The position numbers and the translations under genes are program-made. From positions 1 through 64,000 of the forward strand of contig NZ_ABIC01000017.1 in the NCBI RefSeq assembly GCF_000172075.1: a stretch of 64,000 bases of DNA. The letters run 5' to 3'. Below the pieces are notes generated by a model. The model made no database searches, was not told the origin of the DNA, and worked only from the letters and a program-made list of their open reading frames with translations. The DNA is from Shewanella benthica KT99. GTDB taxonomy: Bacteria > Pseudomonadota > Gammaproteobacteria > Enterobacterales > Shewanellaceae. Shown here in pieces: positions 26,686 to 36,312 of the stretch (position 1 is the stretch's first letter; each line of letters starts with the position of its first letter).

Positions 26686-28389
26686 TTATGCGTAATAATC
26701 TATAGCTGAACGATAACTAGATGGCTGATTTAAGCTTAATAGTGACTCATCTGCAGATATTTCATCCAGTTCTACGTCATAACCCTCTTGTGACCGTTCC
26801 GAATGCTCTGCTTCACCTTGATCTTTTCCCGAATCTCGCTGAGAAACCTGGCTATCTGTGAGCTGCAAGCCCTGTTCGGCCAACATCTCTCTTAACTTAG
26901 GTAATGCTTGCTCGATAATATCTCGGGTCTGAGGCTGGACCACATGAAACTGCACTTGAGTCTGGTCGCCCTGAATCTGAATTCTCACCACTAATGGCCC
27001 CAACTCAGGCGGGTCTAACCTGATTTCTGCATGCAAGGTCCCTTGACTCACCATAGTCACTAGCTGCTGCTTCATGACGGGAGAAAAACGCTGGATCATC
27101 TCCTGCATCTGACTCTGAGTGTCATTATTCTGTCTTGATAGCAACTGAAACTGGGGAGTGTCAGCTTTACTCTGTGGTGTTGAGCCTAATTGCATCCCAG
27201 CTAAGGTTTTAATGTCTACGTTTGACGTGGATGTCGTGTCCATTAGCGTTGCAGAAGCCTCTAGATTGGCCTTCGAGGGATTGAGCTGCACCGATAACTC
27301 AGCCCCTTTAAGCTGTTGCTCAGCCTTAACCGTCACCGCAACAGAAAGCTTAGATGACGGTTCCAATTGAGTTTTCTCGCCTAGAATGGAGCTGGATTGC
27401 TTATCTTTACCTTGCTCAATTTTATTTTCTGTGCGGGTTAACACATCAAGCCCAGCAGCTTGTTGGGACTGGGGCACTTTGGCTACATCCTTTACCCCGG
27501 ATGACTTATCAGAGGTTTCTGCCTCAGGCAGTGGCAAGGTATTATTCGCTTGTGTAACACCCGCACTGCGGCTTTCGCTCCCCTCACGACCGCCAACGCT
27601 AGCAGGAGAGCGCACGCTGGCAGCCTGAAACTCTGAGTTTGTCACTGTGGCGATGAGCTGAATTAAGTTTTCAGGGGGGGATTGTGTTAATTCAGCCTCG
27701 GATAAACCCGATGTTTGCACTAGCTTATCGATAAGGTTTTTATCTAATGGCCGTTGAGTATTAGGCTCTAAGAGTTGCGCATCTGGATGTGACAATTGAA
27801 TATCAGCATCTATAATCTCAGCATCAGCATCTATAATCTGAGCATCAGCATCAATGGCTAACGTCTCTACATCGATACGTGATGCCGACTGCGATGGCTC
27901 AATCGCGACGTCAGCGGCTATCACTTCATCAGTTGCAAGATTGAAATCTGTATTGTCAGCATCATTGACCACACTGAGCAAATAATCATCTAATCTTGCA
28001 TCACTTGTCGTTTGCTCATTGCCTTGCTGCGGCAAGGTGTCGCCGCGGTTATCTAGGCGAGTATTTCCCTCTAGCTTACTGGCCCAATTTATTTGAGCCA
28101 GCACATGATTGACATCTATGTCCTTGTCAGCCACTCGGGCTTCACGCTCAGACTCATCGCCCGATCCCGCTAGTGTTGGATCATCTTGAGCCGATCTGGT
28201 TTCAATATTGACACTTTCAGCTCCATTTGACTCTTGCGCTTGAATGCTAGCTTGTGCTAAAGCCACAGAAAAATCATTATTTTCAGATGATTGAGTGCGA
28301 CTCTTATCACCCTGTTTGATTCCACCGACAGAGAGGTCAGCGGATGTGTTTTCTTTGTTCGCTAAGAATATATTCGTCATTTTCTGCAT
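26686..28389 (-). CDS. fliK: Flagellar hook-length control protein FliK
   Basis: FliK measures hook length and triggers the FlhB specificity switch. The long, low-complexity Gln/Ser/Asp-rich N-terminal ruler is poorly conserved. The C-terminal domain has the family core (EIRLDPPELGPLVVRIQIQG, VQFHVVQPQTRDIIEQALPKLREML). A 21-bp in-frame tandem repeat (27804-27858) encodes an Asp/Ala/Ile heptapeptide repeated about 2.6 times in the ruler. I chose ATG at 28389, with GGAGG just upstream, giving 567 residues. ATG at 28416 is an alternative without a clear ribosome site. A sigma-54 promoter lies at 28532-28547. Confidence 0.9.
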   Translation of the reverse strand: MQKMTNIFLANKENTSADLSVGGIKQGDKSRTQSSENNDFSVALAQASIQAQESNGAESVNIETRSAQDDPTLAGSGDESEREARVADKDIDVNHVLAQINWASKLEGNTRLDNRGDTLPQQGNEQTTSDARLDDYLLSVVNDADNTDFNLATDEVIAADVAIEPSQSASRIDVETLAIDADAQIIDADAEIIDADIQLSHPDAQLLEPNTQRPLDKNLIDKLVQTSGLSEAELTQSPPENLIQLIATVTNSEFQAASVRSPASVGGREGSESRSAGVTQANNTLPLPEAETSDKSSGVKDVAKVPQSQQAAGLDVLTRTENKIEQGKDKQSSSILGEKTQLEPSSKLSVAVTVKAEQQLKGAELSVQLNPSKANLEASATLMDTTSTSNVDIKTLAGMQLGSTPQSKADTPQFQLLSRQNNDTQSQMQEMIQRFSPVMKQQLVTMVSQGTLHAEIRLDPPELGPLVVRIQIQGDQTQVQFHVVQPQTRDIIEQALPKLREMLAEQGLQLTDSQVSQRDSGKDQGEAEHSERSQEGYDVELDEISADESLLSLNQPSSYRSAIDYYA

Positions 28390-28531
28390 TAAGCCTCCAA
28401 CAAGGCTGATATCCAATCAAGATAAGCGCTATTTTTTACGATAAATCACCGACGCCAGCTCGATCTCGTCAAAACGGTTTTGTCAAAATAGTGGCCAAAA
28501 AATTAAATGACCACAGGTTATTGATAAATTA

Positions 28532-28547
28532 AGCAATAAAGGTGCCA
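28532..28547 (-). promoter_or_regulatory. Sigma-54 promoter of the fliK-flhB run
   Basis: The minus strand reads TGGCAC-N5-TTGCT, a perfect -24/-12 match, in the 180-bp gap between fliJ and fliK, about 140 bases upstream of the chosen fliK start. Confidence 0.85.
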
Positions 28548-28596
28548 ATATACACAGAGATATTTAGGTAAGTAATAGCATCAAAAAAATCTTATT

Positions 28597-29043
28597 TCAG
28601 CGAGCTTTTTTCCTATAAAACATCTGTGATGCAAACTCATCCGCCATCTTTTGTTCGAGTCTCATCTCTGCTGTTCTTGCCTTCTGTGCCTTATGTTCTA
28701 ACAGTAATTCAACCGCCCTACGTTTTTGCTGTTTCTCTTGCCAATGCTGCTGCCGATAATTTCTCTGAGTATCCGCTTCAGCGACCGAGATAAGCTGCTT
28801 GGTAATGGCTTCGTCTACCTGGCGTACAAATTGGTGGAATTGATGATAATAACTGGCACTGATATTCTTTCCATGATGGCTCTCCATCTGTTTCATATAA
28901 TCCAAGCGATAGTTTTGCAGCGCCTCAAGCTGACTCTGGCATTTTTGCAGTGCTAATTGCGCCGATTGCAACTGCAGTGCCGCCTGTTCTTCCGCTTCGC
29001 TAGTCAGTTTCAATACAGTATGAAGGGGATCTCGCTTAGCCAT
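28597..29043 (-). CDS. fliJ: Flagellar export chaperone FliJ
   Basis: FliJ is the coiled-coil stalk of the FliH-FliI ATPase complex that engages FlhA. The 148-residue protein is almost wholly helical and rich in Gln, Glu, Lys and Arg, with the family's N-terminal MAKRDPLHTVLKL. I chose ATG at 29043, with AGGA seven bases upstream. Upstream in-frame sequence only reads through the heptamer repeats at 29071-29097. Confidence 0.9.
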   Translation of the reverse strand: MAKRDPLHTVLKLTSEAEEQAALQLQSAQLALQKCQSQLEALQNYRLDYMKQMESHHGKNISASYYHQFHQFVRQVDEAITKQLISVAEADTQRNYRQQHWQEKQQKRRAVELLLEHKAQKARTAEMRLEQKMADEFASQMFYRKKAR

Positions 29044-29070
29044 AGTTATTCCTGAGATAAAAGAAGGAGT

Positions 29071-29157
29071 TAAGCTGTAAGTTGTAAGCTGTAAGTTCCC
29101 GAGGGCGCAGCCCATCGAATAGGCGCAGCCGTCCGCGAAGCGAAAGGAACTAGGAAC
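29071..29157. repeat. Two heptamer repeat blocks between fliI and fliJ
   Basis: TAAGCTG-type heptamers run four times with single-base variants (29071-29097), and a GGAACTA-type pair lies at 29146-29157, ending six bases from the fliI stop. The same two repeat types are paired again 3' of flrC. Confidence 0.8.
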
Positions 29158-29162
29158 TTAAA

Positions 29163-30503
29163 TCAAACCTTACACTGATCACTCAACTGAGAAAGCATCA
29201 GCTGACTGGAATCAAAACTGAGTGACTCAGTCATCGTTTGCCTTAAAAATGCGTTCATCGCCGGTTGCAGCCGTATCGCATTATCGATTCTAGGGTCGCT
29301 GCCCTGAGTGTATGCCCCGATTGAAATCAGATCTTTGTTCTGTTGAAACAGCGAATATACCTGCTTTACACGGCGCATTGACTCCAAATGCTCGGTGCTG
29401 ATCACCATAGGTGCAACTCGACTAATAGAAGCTTCGATATCAATTGCGGGATAATGGCCTGAATCGGCTAATGATCTCGACAAGACTATGTGTCCATCTA
29501 AGATAGCCCTGGCCGCATCGGCAATGGGGTCTTGAAGATCATCGCCTTCGGTTAATACGGTATAAAATGCCGTGATAGAACCTTGACCCGGACCACCATT
29601 GCCCGCTCTTTCTACCAATTTAGGTAACTTAGCAAACACCGAAGGCGGGTAGCCTTTGGTTGCGGGAGGCTCACCGACGGCCAGTGCTATTTCTCTTTGT
29701 GCCTGAGCATAACGAGTCAAGCTATCCATAAGCAGCAATACGTTATAGCCTAGGTCTCTAAAATATTCTGCAATTCTGGTTGATGTTTCACAGGCTCGAA
29801 GACGCATGAGTGGCGACGTATCGGCGGGCGCAGCTACCACCACAGAGCGGGCGCGTCCCTCTTCGCCCAAGATCTCTTCGATAAACTCTTTAACTTCCCG
29901 GCCACGTTCTCCGACTAACCCCACGACTATGATGTCGGCGGTCGTGCCCCGCGTCATCATGCCCAGCAGCACACTCTTACCCACCCCGGAACCGGCAAAC
30001 AGTCCCATTCTTTGACCTTTGCCGACAGTTAACATGGCATTGATTGCCCTGACCCCGACATCTAAGGGCTCAGTGATGGCTCTTCGGGCTAATGGATTGA
30101 TGGTAGGGGCATGTCTTGGTGCTTTTTGATCTGTGTGTAATCGACCTAGATTGTCCAAGGGTTGACCATTGCCATCGAGCACCCGACCTAATAATGCCAG
30201 GCCAACATTGAGTCCGGTTTGCTCACCTAAGGGGGTAACTTTGGCGCCGGGTAAGACGCCTCTTAACTCTTCGATAGGCATTAAATAGAGTAATTCATCG
30301 TCGAAACCTATCACCTCGGCGACCATGTCTCCAGCCAAGGTTTCTATGCTACACAGGCTACCTATCGGAGCCCGGCAGCCGATGGCTTCGAGCGTTAAGC
30401 CTACCACGCGGATCAACTGCCCACTGGCCTCAGCGACAAATGGATGAACCCTATCATGTTGCCGTCTGATTTTATTCAGTAACTGGCTTTGGCGGTTGCT
30501 CAT
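29163..30503 (-). CDS. fliI: Flagellum-specific export ATPase FliI
   Basis: FliI is the hexameric ATPase of the flagellar export apparatus, related to the F1 beta subunit. The 446-residue protein shows Walker A AGSGVGKS (170-177), [11 protein letters not shown], the Walker B region [17 protein letters not shown] and the family's [23 protein letters not shown]. Its start overlaps the fliH end by 32 bases. Confidence 0.96.
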   Translation of the reverse strand: MSNRQSQLLNKIRRQHDRVHPFVAEASGQLIRVVGLTLEAIGCRAPIGSLCSIETLAGDMVAEVIGFDDELLYLMPIEELRGVLPGAKVTPLGEQTGLNVGLALLGRVLDGNGQPLDNLGRLHTDQKAPRHAPTINPLARRAITEPLDVGVRAINAMLTVGKGQRMGLFAGSGVGKSVLLGMMTRGTTADIIVVGLVGERGREVKEFIEEILGEEGRARSVVVAAPADTSPLMRLRACETSTRIAEYFRDLGYNVLLLMDSLTRYAQAQREIALAVGEPPATKGYPPSVFAKLPKLVERAGNGGPGQGSITAFYTVLTEGDDLQDPIADAARAILDGHIVLSRSLADSGHYPAIDIEASISRVAPMVISTEHLESMRRVKQVYSLFQQNKDLISIGAYTQGSDPRIDNAIRLQPAMNAFLRQTMTESLSFDSSQLMLSQLSDQCKV

Positions 30504-31551
30504 CTTGTTTTACATCCTCTAAATCTTTAGCTGCTGACACCTTGTCTTCATTAGTGCTCACTGTCTCTTTGGCTGCACTAGGCTCACTCACTAGACCGTC
30601 GGATGACTTGCTCTCCTCAGGCTGTTCTTTACCCTGTTGAATCGGTAAACCATCGTCTTGTTGTGGAGCTGGCTCAAGTTCGGATGGCTCCTCTGCTTCA
30701 TCAGTCACATTCTGTTTGGCATCTTGGCTGGCGGATGATAAGGCCTGCTGTTGCTGTTCTTGGGATTGATTGAGATGTTGAACATGATGCTCCATCTCCT
30801 GCAGAACTGTGCTTATCCTCTGCTCGAGTCGCATATCGACACGGCTTCGCAGGCTGTTGATGACGCAATCACCAGGTGAAAGACTCGGATCGGCTTCCAA
30901 TTCCCAGCGGTTTTTTTGCAACTGATTGGCGCTATAGACTTGTTGAACCAAGTGATGATCATCGGGATGCAAGCGAATGGTGATCCCTTGCTCCTTCAAC
31001 GGCAGTGAATCAACCCCTTGCCTCAATGCTGCCAATATGTGCTCGGGGTGAGTTTTTAACTCGTGACCAATCACGGCACGGGTTAATTTCATCGTCAGGG
31101 AGAGCAACTCTTGCTCAATCTCGGTATCTAACAAGGCTAAGGGCTTTTCAAATTGTTGCAGCAAGGACTCGAATCGTGAAATTAACACTTTGGCTTGCTC
31201 TATTCCTTCACTATGACCTTGCTCTATCCCTTGTTTAAGCCCCTCTTCATGGCCTAATTTCAACCCCTCTAATCGGCCCGATTCAGCGCCAGACTGAAAA
31301 CCTTGCTCTTTCCCCTGGGCAAAGCCTTCTAGTTCGGCTTGCGCTTGGATCTCTTCAATCTCTGCTAATGTAGGGGGTAAAATAGATTGGGGTTCATCCA
31401 CGGTGGCTTTATGTACAGTTCTACGACCGAACAAGTTTGACACACCTTCGGCAGCAGCAACTGTGACATCAGGGATCTGCCAATGAGTGAACTCAACCTC
31501 GGATTGACCAGGCTCATTCTCTGTCGGCTTAGCTTCACTATCAGTTTTCAT
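30472..31551 (-). CDS. fliH: Flagellar assembly protein FliH with long C-terminal tail
   Basis: FliH is the peripheral stalk and negative regulator of the FliI ATPase. The typical core is present: a glycine-spaced helix with GxxxG repeats (about 75-118) and a V-ATPase E-like C-terminal domain ([42 protein letters not shown]). At 359 residues it is long. After about residue 262 there is a roughly 95-residue Gln/Glu/Ser/Lys-rich, probably disordered tail, usually absent in FliH. Its ATG overlaps the fliG stop (TAATG), so translation is likely coupled. Confidence 0.9.
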   Translation of the reverse strand: MKTDSEAKPTENEPGQSEVEFTHWQIPDVTVAAAEGVSNLFGRRTVHKATVDEPQSILPPTLAEIEEIQAQAELEGFAQGKEQGFQSGAESGRLEGLKLGHEEGLKQGIEQGHSEGIEQAKVLISRFESLLQQFEKPLALLDTEIEQELLSLTMKLTRAVIGHELKTHPEHILAALRQGVDSLPLKEQGITIRLHPDDHHLVQQVYSANQLQKNRWELEADPSLSPGDCVINSLRSRVDMRLEQRISTVLQEMEHHVQHLNQSQEQQQQALSSASQDAKQNVTDEAEEPSELEPAPQQDDGLPIQQGKEQPEESKSSDGLVSEPSAAKETVSTNEDKVSAAKDLEDVKQDEQPPKPVTE

Positions 31552-32588
31552 TATAAGAACTCTTCACCACCGCCACCGCCTAACATAATTTCACCACTGT
31601 CACTTAAGCGCTTGGCGATTGATAAGATCTCTTTTTGAGCAACTTCGACTTCACTGATCCTGATAGGCCCCATGGCTTCTAAGTCATCACGTAACAACTC
31701 TGCCGCTCGCTTAGACATATTACCCAAAATTTTATCTTTGAGTACATCGTCGGCTCCCTTGAGTGCCTTCATCAACACATCTTGTTGAATTTCGCGAAGC
31801 AGTACTTGAATACCCATGTCATCCACACTACTCAGATTCTCAAAGACAAACATAAGATCTTGTATCTGTTGCGCCATCTCTTCATCTGACTCTCTCATGG
31901 TCTCCATAAGCTGACTCTCAACACCTGTATCCAGATAGTTCATGATATCTGCAGCCGCCTTCAAGCCGCCCATCTTAGCAGCCTGGGCACCGCCTTGACC
32001 GGCAAACTGTTTCTCCATGATATCATTTAATTCCTGCAGCGCTGCGGGTTGAACCTCTTCTAAATTTGCGATGCGCATCATAAGATCCAGACGAGTATTC
32101 TCCGGAGATTGGGCAATAATTTCTGCCGCCTGATCGGGTTCCAGATAGGAAAGCACGATAGTTTGGATCTGTGGGTGTTCATTTTGTATTATGGTCGCCA
32201 CTTGACGAGGATCCATCCACTTGAGTGAATCCAGCCCCTTAGCACCACTGCCCATGATGATCTGTTCGATCATATTTCCGGCCTTGTCTTCACCCAACGC
32301 CTCCGTTAAGGCCTTACGAACAAACTCTTGACTGTTAAAGCCAATAGATGAGTACTTTTGAACTTCGTCAAGAAATAGCTTATGCACACCTATGACTTTC
32401 TCCTGACCAAAATCAGTCATGGCAGCCATCGCCATGCCGACCTTTTGAACTTGCTTAGGCTCCAAGTGTTTTAAAATTGACGCAGCGTCCGCTTCACTTA
32501 GGCTCAAGAGTAAAATTGCCGTTTTATCAGTGCCAGTTAGCTGGTCGACATTGTCGGCTTTGGCGTCATTCTCGGATTTATTGCTCAT
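31551..32588 (-). CDS. fliG: Flagellar motor switch protein FliG
   Basis: FliG transmits stator torque to the rotor. The 345-residue protein begins LTGTDKTAILLLSL and shows the middle-domain EHPQ segment (NEHPQIQTIVLSYL) and the C-terminal torque helix region (LRDDLEAMGPIRISEVEVAQKEIL), with charged residues at the stator interface. Its start overlaps the fliF end by 11 bases. Confidence 0.96.
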   Translation of the reverse strand: MSNKSENDAKADNVDQLTGTDKTAILLLSLSEADAASILKHLEPKQVQKVGMAMAAMTDFGQEKVIGVHKLFLDEVQKYSSIGFNSQEFVRKALTEALGEDKAGNMIEQIIMGSGAKGLDSLKWMDPRQVATIIQNEHPQIQTIVLSYLEPDQAAEIIAQSPENTRLDLMMRIANLEEVQPAALQELNDIMEKQFAGQGGAQAAKMGGLKAAADIMNYLDTGVESQLMETMRESDEEMAQQIQDLMFVFENLSSVDDMGIQVLLREIQQDVLMKALKGADDVLKDKILGNMSKRAAELLRDDLEAMGPIRISEVEVAQKEILSIAKRLSDSGEIMLGGGGGEEFL

Positions 32589-34293
32589 CTTGCTGTAACC
32601 AACCTTTTATCACTTGGGTAGATAACTCAGGCTCATTTGCGACTAACGCCCTAATAGCTTTAATCATATCATCATCTTTATGAAGATCCGGTATCAAAAT
32701 CGAACCATCATCGGCATAACTGTATTCGGCTTCAGGGCGATTGAGCATTCCTAAGGTATCGGATGCAAATTGATCTTCGATCTCAGCCAGTTCATCACCA
32801 AATTTAGGCTCATCGGGAATATTAACGCTTGCGGGATAAATAAGACGTTTGAGCATGGGCCTAACGATAAACAAGATTAATGCAAGAATGATCACCCCGC
32901 CCATGCCTAGCTTGAGTGCTCGCCAGAACCATGGCTGTTCCCACAGCTCAGGAGCGGGTAACTCTTCGATAAGCTGATCCATGAAGGGAACGGTGACCAC
33001 TTCGAGCACATCACCTCGTTGAGTACTGAAACCCACGGCTCCCTCTAGCAAGCGGCGAATATTGGCTAACTCCTGTTCGGTTCTCGGTACTCGATTGATT
33101 TGACCGTCTTCTCCAAGGGTGCCGGTTTTATAATTCACCGCAACTGACACACTGATACGCCTTACCGTACCGACCTGCTGCCGAGTATGGCTGATGGTAG
33201 TATTGAGTTCAAAGTTTCTGGTGGCTTCTCTATGGGATGAGCCACGACGTGCTGAATTTAACTGTGCGTCAGTAGTTAACGCATTCTGCGGGATATCACT
33301 CTCCATGGGCGGCTGATTAGATAAGGCGCCAGGGATCCCGGATGCACTGCCACCATTTGAGTTGTTCTCGACAATCATTTCACTTCTAAGGGCTGGCAGG
33401 TCTGGATTGTAACGCTTCGAAGTTTGCTCTACCGCGGTAAAGTCCATGGTAACATCGACTTGAGAGGTGAAATTCTCAGGCCCTAGAATAGGCATTAAAA
33501 TTGATTGAACCTTAGTCCGGTATTCTGCCTCTTTTTGCTGTGCCAAGTCTGACTCTCTGCGTGCTCTTGCCGACACCGCATCTTGGCTACCTGAGTTTAA
33601 TAACCGACCATTTGAATCTGTCACCGTGACGCGAGTGGGAATTAGGCCTTGAACGGCAGAAGCGACGATATCGACGACGGCATCGACTTCTTCTTGACCG
33701 AGTCCGCCGCGACGAACATTGAGAACCACAGTGGCACTGGGTTTGGCACGGTTTCTAGCGAAAACGTTCTCTTTGGGAATGGCCAAAATAACCTTAGCTC
33801 TGTTAATACTTCTCAGCTCTTCAATTGCTCTGGCCAAGTTTAACTCTTGGCTGTGCTTGAGCCTGGCCAGCTCCATTCGCTGGCTCACACCAAAACCACT
33901 ATCTTGACTCAGGTAATCATTTGAGCGCGAAGCACCATCGATTCCTTCACGGCTCAACATCAACTTAACGGCTTGATACTGATCTTCAGGCACCTTGATC
34001 ACATCGATATCGATCCGATAGTCGATTTTGTTTTTATCTAAGACGTCCAAAACCTTTACCATCTCTTGGGTATCCATTTTCCCAAGCGGTCTATATTCCG
34101 GCTCTTGTGCCCACAGCATGATAAATACAGCCAATGCCAAACAGATCGCGAGCGCGAGAATCATGGTGATCTGGCGCAGCATATCGGCCCCGCCAAACAT
34201 ACTGCCACCGGATTTATTTTCTTCCTGGACTCCACCCGCCAGCTTATCACTTGCCAACGTAGACTCAGAACCTACTACCATGTCTGTGCTCAA
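32578..34293 (-). CDS. fliF: Flagellar MS-ring protein FliF
   Basis: FliF forms the MS-ring around the export gate. The 571-residue protein has two transmembrane helices (about 39-60 and 455-475), the ring-building YscJ-type motifs (YQAVKLMLSREGI, ELARLKHSQELNLARAIEELRSINRAKVILAIPKE split over the repeat) and a C-terminal FliG-binding tail. It is the second gene of the fliE run. Confidence 0.96.
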   Translation of the reverse strand: MSTDMVVGSESTLASDKLAGGVQEENKSGGSMFGGADMLRQITMILALAICLALAVFIMLWAQEPEYRPLGKMDTQEMVKVLDVLDKNKIDYRIDIDVIKVPEDQYQAVKLMLSREGIDGASRSNDYLSQDSGFGVSQRMELARLKHSQELNLARAIEELRSINRAKVILAIPKENVFARNRAKPSATVVLNVRRGGLGQEEVDAVVDIVASAVQGLIPTRVTVTDSNGRLLNSGSQDAVSARARRESDLAQQKEAEYRTKVQSILMPILGPENFTSQVDVTMDFTAVEQTSKRYNPDLPALRSEMIVENNSNGGSASGIPGALSNQPPMESDIPQNALTTDAQLNSARRGSSHREATRNFELNTTISHTRQQVGTVRRISVSVAVNYKTGTLGEDGQINRVPRTEQELANIRRLLEGAVGFSTQRGDVLEVVTVPFMDQLIEELPAPELWEQPWFWRALKLGMGGVIILALILFIVRPMLKRLIYPASVNIPDEPKFGDELAEIEDQFASDTLGMLNRPEAEYSYADDGSILIPDLHKDDDMIKAIRALVANEPELSTQVIKGWLQQDEQ

Positions 34294-34352
34294 AATTGTA
34301 CCCGTTTATTCTAATTAATTATCGTATGTATTGCTTAGCATGTGAACCGACA

Positions 34353-34697
34353 CTAGACAGGCATGCTCATGATCTCTTTATACGCTTCGATGAGCTTATT
34401 TCTAACTTGCATCGTCGCTTCAAACGCGACACTGGCCTTCTCTCTGGCGATGACGGTATCGGAAAGAGTCACCCTAGTATCTCCCATATCCAGGCGAGTG
34501 GCCAATGAGCCAGCATTTGCTTGAAGCTCGCCAACGCTGCCGATAGCCTGAGACAGCAGCTGACCAAAATCACTGCCAGAGGTATTACTGACTTGTTGGG
34601 TGATCGGTGAACCGAAACCGGAATTGAGTCCAGAAGGTTTAATTTCACCACTAAGAGACTGCATCTCTTGTAATAATGAGTTGGCTCCAATCTGCAT
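34353..34697 (-). CDS. fliE: Flagellar hook-basal body protein FliE
   Basis: FliE joins the MS-ring/export gate to the proximal rod. The 114-residue helical protein shows the family's C-terminal block (GDTRVTLSDTVIAREKASVAFEATMQVRNKLIEAY). Length is normal. It opens the fliE-F-G-H-I-J run, with a sigma-54 promoter at 34772-34787 about 75 bases upstream of the ATG. Confidence 0.94.
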   Translation of the reverse strand: MQIGANSLLQEMQSLSGEIKPSGLNSGFGSPITQQVSNTSGSDFGQLLSQAIGSVGELQANAGSLATRLDMGDTRVTLSDTVIAREKASVAFEATMQVRNKLIEAYKEIMSMPV

Positions 34698-34771
34698 ATT
34701 TTTCTCCCCATCGTCTTGCTGAACGCACCAAGTGACGATTAGTTGACTAACTTAACTGTTAGATGAAAATA

Positions 34772-34787
34772 TGCAAAATGTTTGCCA
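34772..34787 (-). promoter_or_regulatory. Sigma-54 promoter of fliE
   Basis: The minus strand reads TGGCAA-N5-TTGCA upstream of fliE, close to the -24/-12 consensus with exact GG-N10-GC spacing. Confidence 0.8.
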
Positions 34788-34831
34788 AGTTTAAAGAAGA
34801 GGAATCGGCTCGTCAACACGATATCGAATTA

Positions 34832-34880
<49 letters not shown>

Positions 34881-34910
34881 GAACAGTTAAACAGAGTTAA
34901 AGTGGGAATG

Positions 34911-34940
34911 TTCCTAGGACCGGTGATCTCGGACCTAGGA
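34911..34940. repeat. CTAGGAAC-type palindrome 3' of flrC
   Basis: TTCCTAGG (34911-34918) and CCTAGGAA (34934-34941, last base just outside the interval) form an 8-bp stem enclosing a CCG/CGG inner stem, ten bases from the flrC stop. There is no T-run on the minus strand directly after it. Confidence 0.6.
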
Positions 34941-34950
34941 AAAAGTTTTT

Positions 34951-36312
34951 CTAGGCGGGGATCGCTATGCCCATGTCTCTCATTTTGGCCATCTTATACC
35001 TGAGGGTTCTGGCACTGATCCCCAGTTTTTCGGCAACCAGTTTCCTACTGCCCTGACACATGTTTAGTGTCTCAAGAATGATCACATGCTCCTGTGCCTT
35101 AAGCTCATCGCCTAACGCATCGAGTTCTGCTGGTTTATTCGTCGAGTGTAATTGCTGCTCTAGCGGCACCTGGCTAATGAGTACTTCCTGAGTATCGAGA
35201 ATAATATCTGCCCCCACAATCTGTTCTCCCGTCATCAAGATCAAGGCGCGTTGAATCACATTATCAAGCTCCCTGACATTGCCAGGCCATCTATAGGTCA
35301 GCAATCGTCTACAGGCTGTTTCATCCAGACTAGGGATCTGCAATAATCCAGATTTAGCGCCATGGCGATTCAGGAGGTGACGGGCCAGAGGCAAAATATC
35401 TGCCGGCCTCTGACTCAATGACGGCCAAGTGAGAGGAAAAACATTAATTCGATAATAGAGATCTTCACGAAACTCCCCTGACGCGACCACAGCTTTTAGA
35501 TCACGATTGGACGTTGCCAGCACCCTGATATCTAACTTGATGCTTTTACGTCCTCCGAGCCGTTCAACCTCCCTTTCTTGCAATACCCGTAGCAATTTAG
35601 CCTGAAGGCTTAAATCCATCTCGGTAATTTCATCGAGTAATATAGTGCCTCCCTGTGCCTGTTCAAACTTACCCGGGCAAGCTTGATACGCACCAGTAAA
35701 GGCGCCCTTCTCATAGCCAAATAAGGTGGCTTCCAACATGTTTTCGGGTATTGCGGCACAGTTTATCGCGATAAAAGGGCCATTATCACGACGGCTATGT
35801 TGGTGAATGTATCGTGCCAGTACTTCTTTACCCGAACCACTCGGTCCCATGATCATCACCGAAGCTTCCGATGCAGCCACCTTCTTAGCCAGATTGAGCA
35901 AGGCAAGACTCTTTTCATCGGCGACAATGGGCATGTTCTGCACTATCTTAGGTTTCAGATATCGAGAAACCTGGTTCAACAGCACCTCGGGGGCGAAGGG
36001 TTTGGCTAAATAATCTACCGCACCAAGTTTTATGGCCTTGACCGCATTATCTATGGTGGCATAAGCTGTCATTAATAATACCGGCAGCTGAGCTTGGTTC
36101 TGCCGCAGGTAATTAAGTAGACCTATGCCGCCTATCCCCTCCATCTGTACGTCGCTAATGACAAGGTCAAAAGATTCAGCCTTGATTTTAATGATCGCAT
36201 CTTCGGCCGAAGCTACATCGACACATTCATATTGCGCCAGCAACAAGGTGTCTAGCAGAGCTTCCCTGAGTGAATGATCGTCTTCAACCAGCAATAATTT
36301 ACCTTCAGACAT
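34951..36312 (-). CDS. flrC: Sigma-54 activator FlrC, flagellar two-component regulator
   Basis: FlrC, once phosphorylated by FlrB, activates sigma-54 promoters for hook-basal-body genes. The 453-residue protein has a receiver domain (D10/D11, phospho-acceptor D54, K104), an AAA+ domain (Walker A GPSGSGKE at 156-163, sigma-54 contact loop GAFTGA at 203-208) and a C-terminal Fis-type helix-turn-helix (GSRKLVAEKLGISARTLRYK). Its start overlaps the flrB end by 8 bases. Several sigma-54 promoters in the window are its expected targets. Confidence 0.95.
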   Translation of the reverse strand: MSEGKLLLVEDDHSLREALLDTLLLAQYECVDVASAEDAIIKIKAESFDLVISDVQMEGIGGIGLLNYLRQNQAQLPVLLMTAYATIDNAVKAIKLGAVDYLAKPFAPEVLLNQVSRYLKPKIVQNMPIVADEKSLALLNLAKKVAASEASVMIMGPSGSGKEVLARYIHQHSRRDNGPFIAINCAAIPENMLEATLFGYEKGAFTGAYQACPGKFEQAQGGTILLDEITEMDLSLQAKLLRVLQEREVERLGGRKSIKLDIRVLATSNRDLKAVVASGEFREDLYYRINVFPLTWPSLSQRPADILPLARHLLNRHGAKSGLLQIPSLDETACRRLLTYRWPGNVRELDNVIQRALILMTGEQIVGADIILDTQEVLISQVPLEQQLHSTNKPAELDALGDELKAQEHVIILETLNMCQGSRKLVAEKLGISARTLRYKMAKMRDMGIAIPA

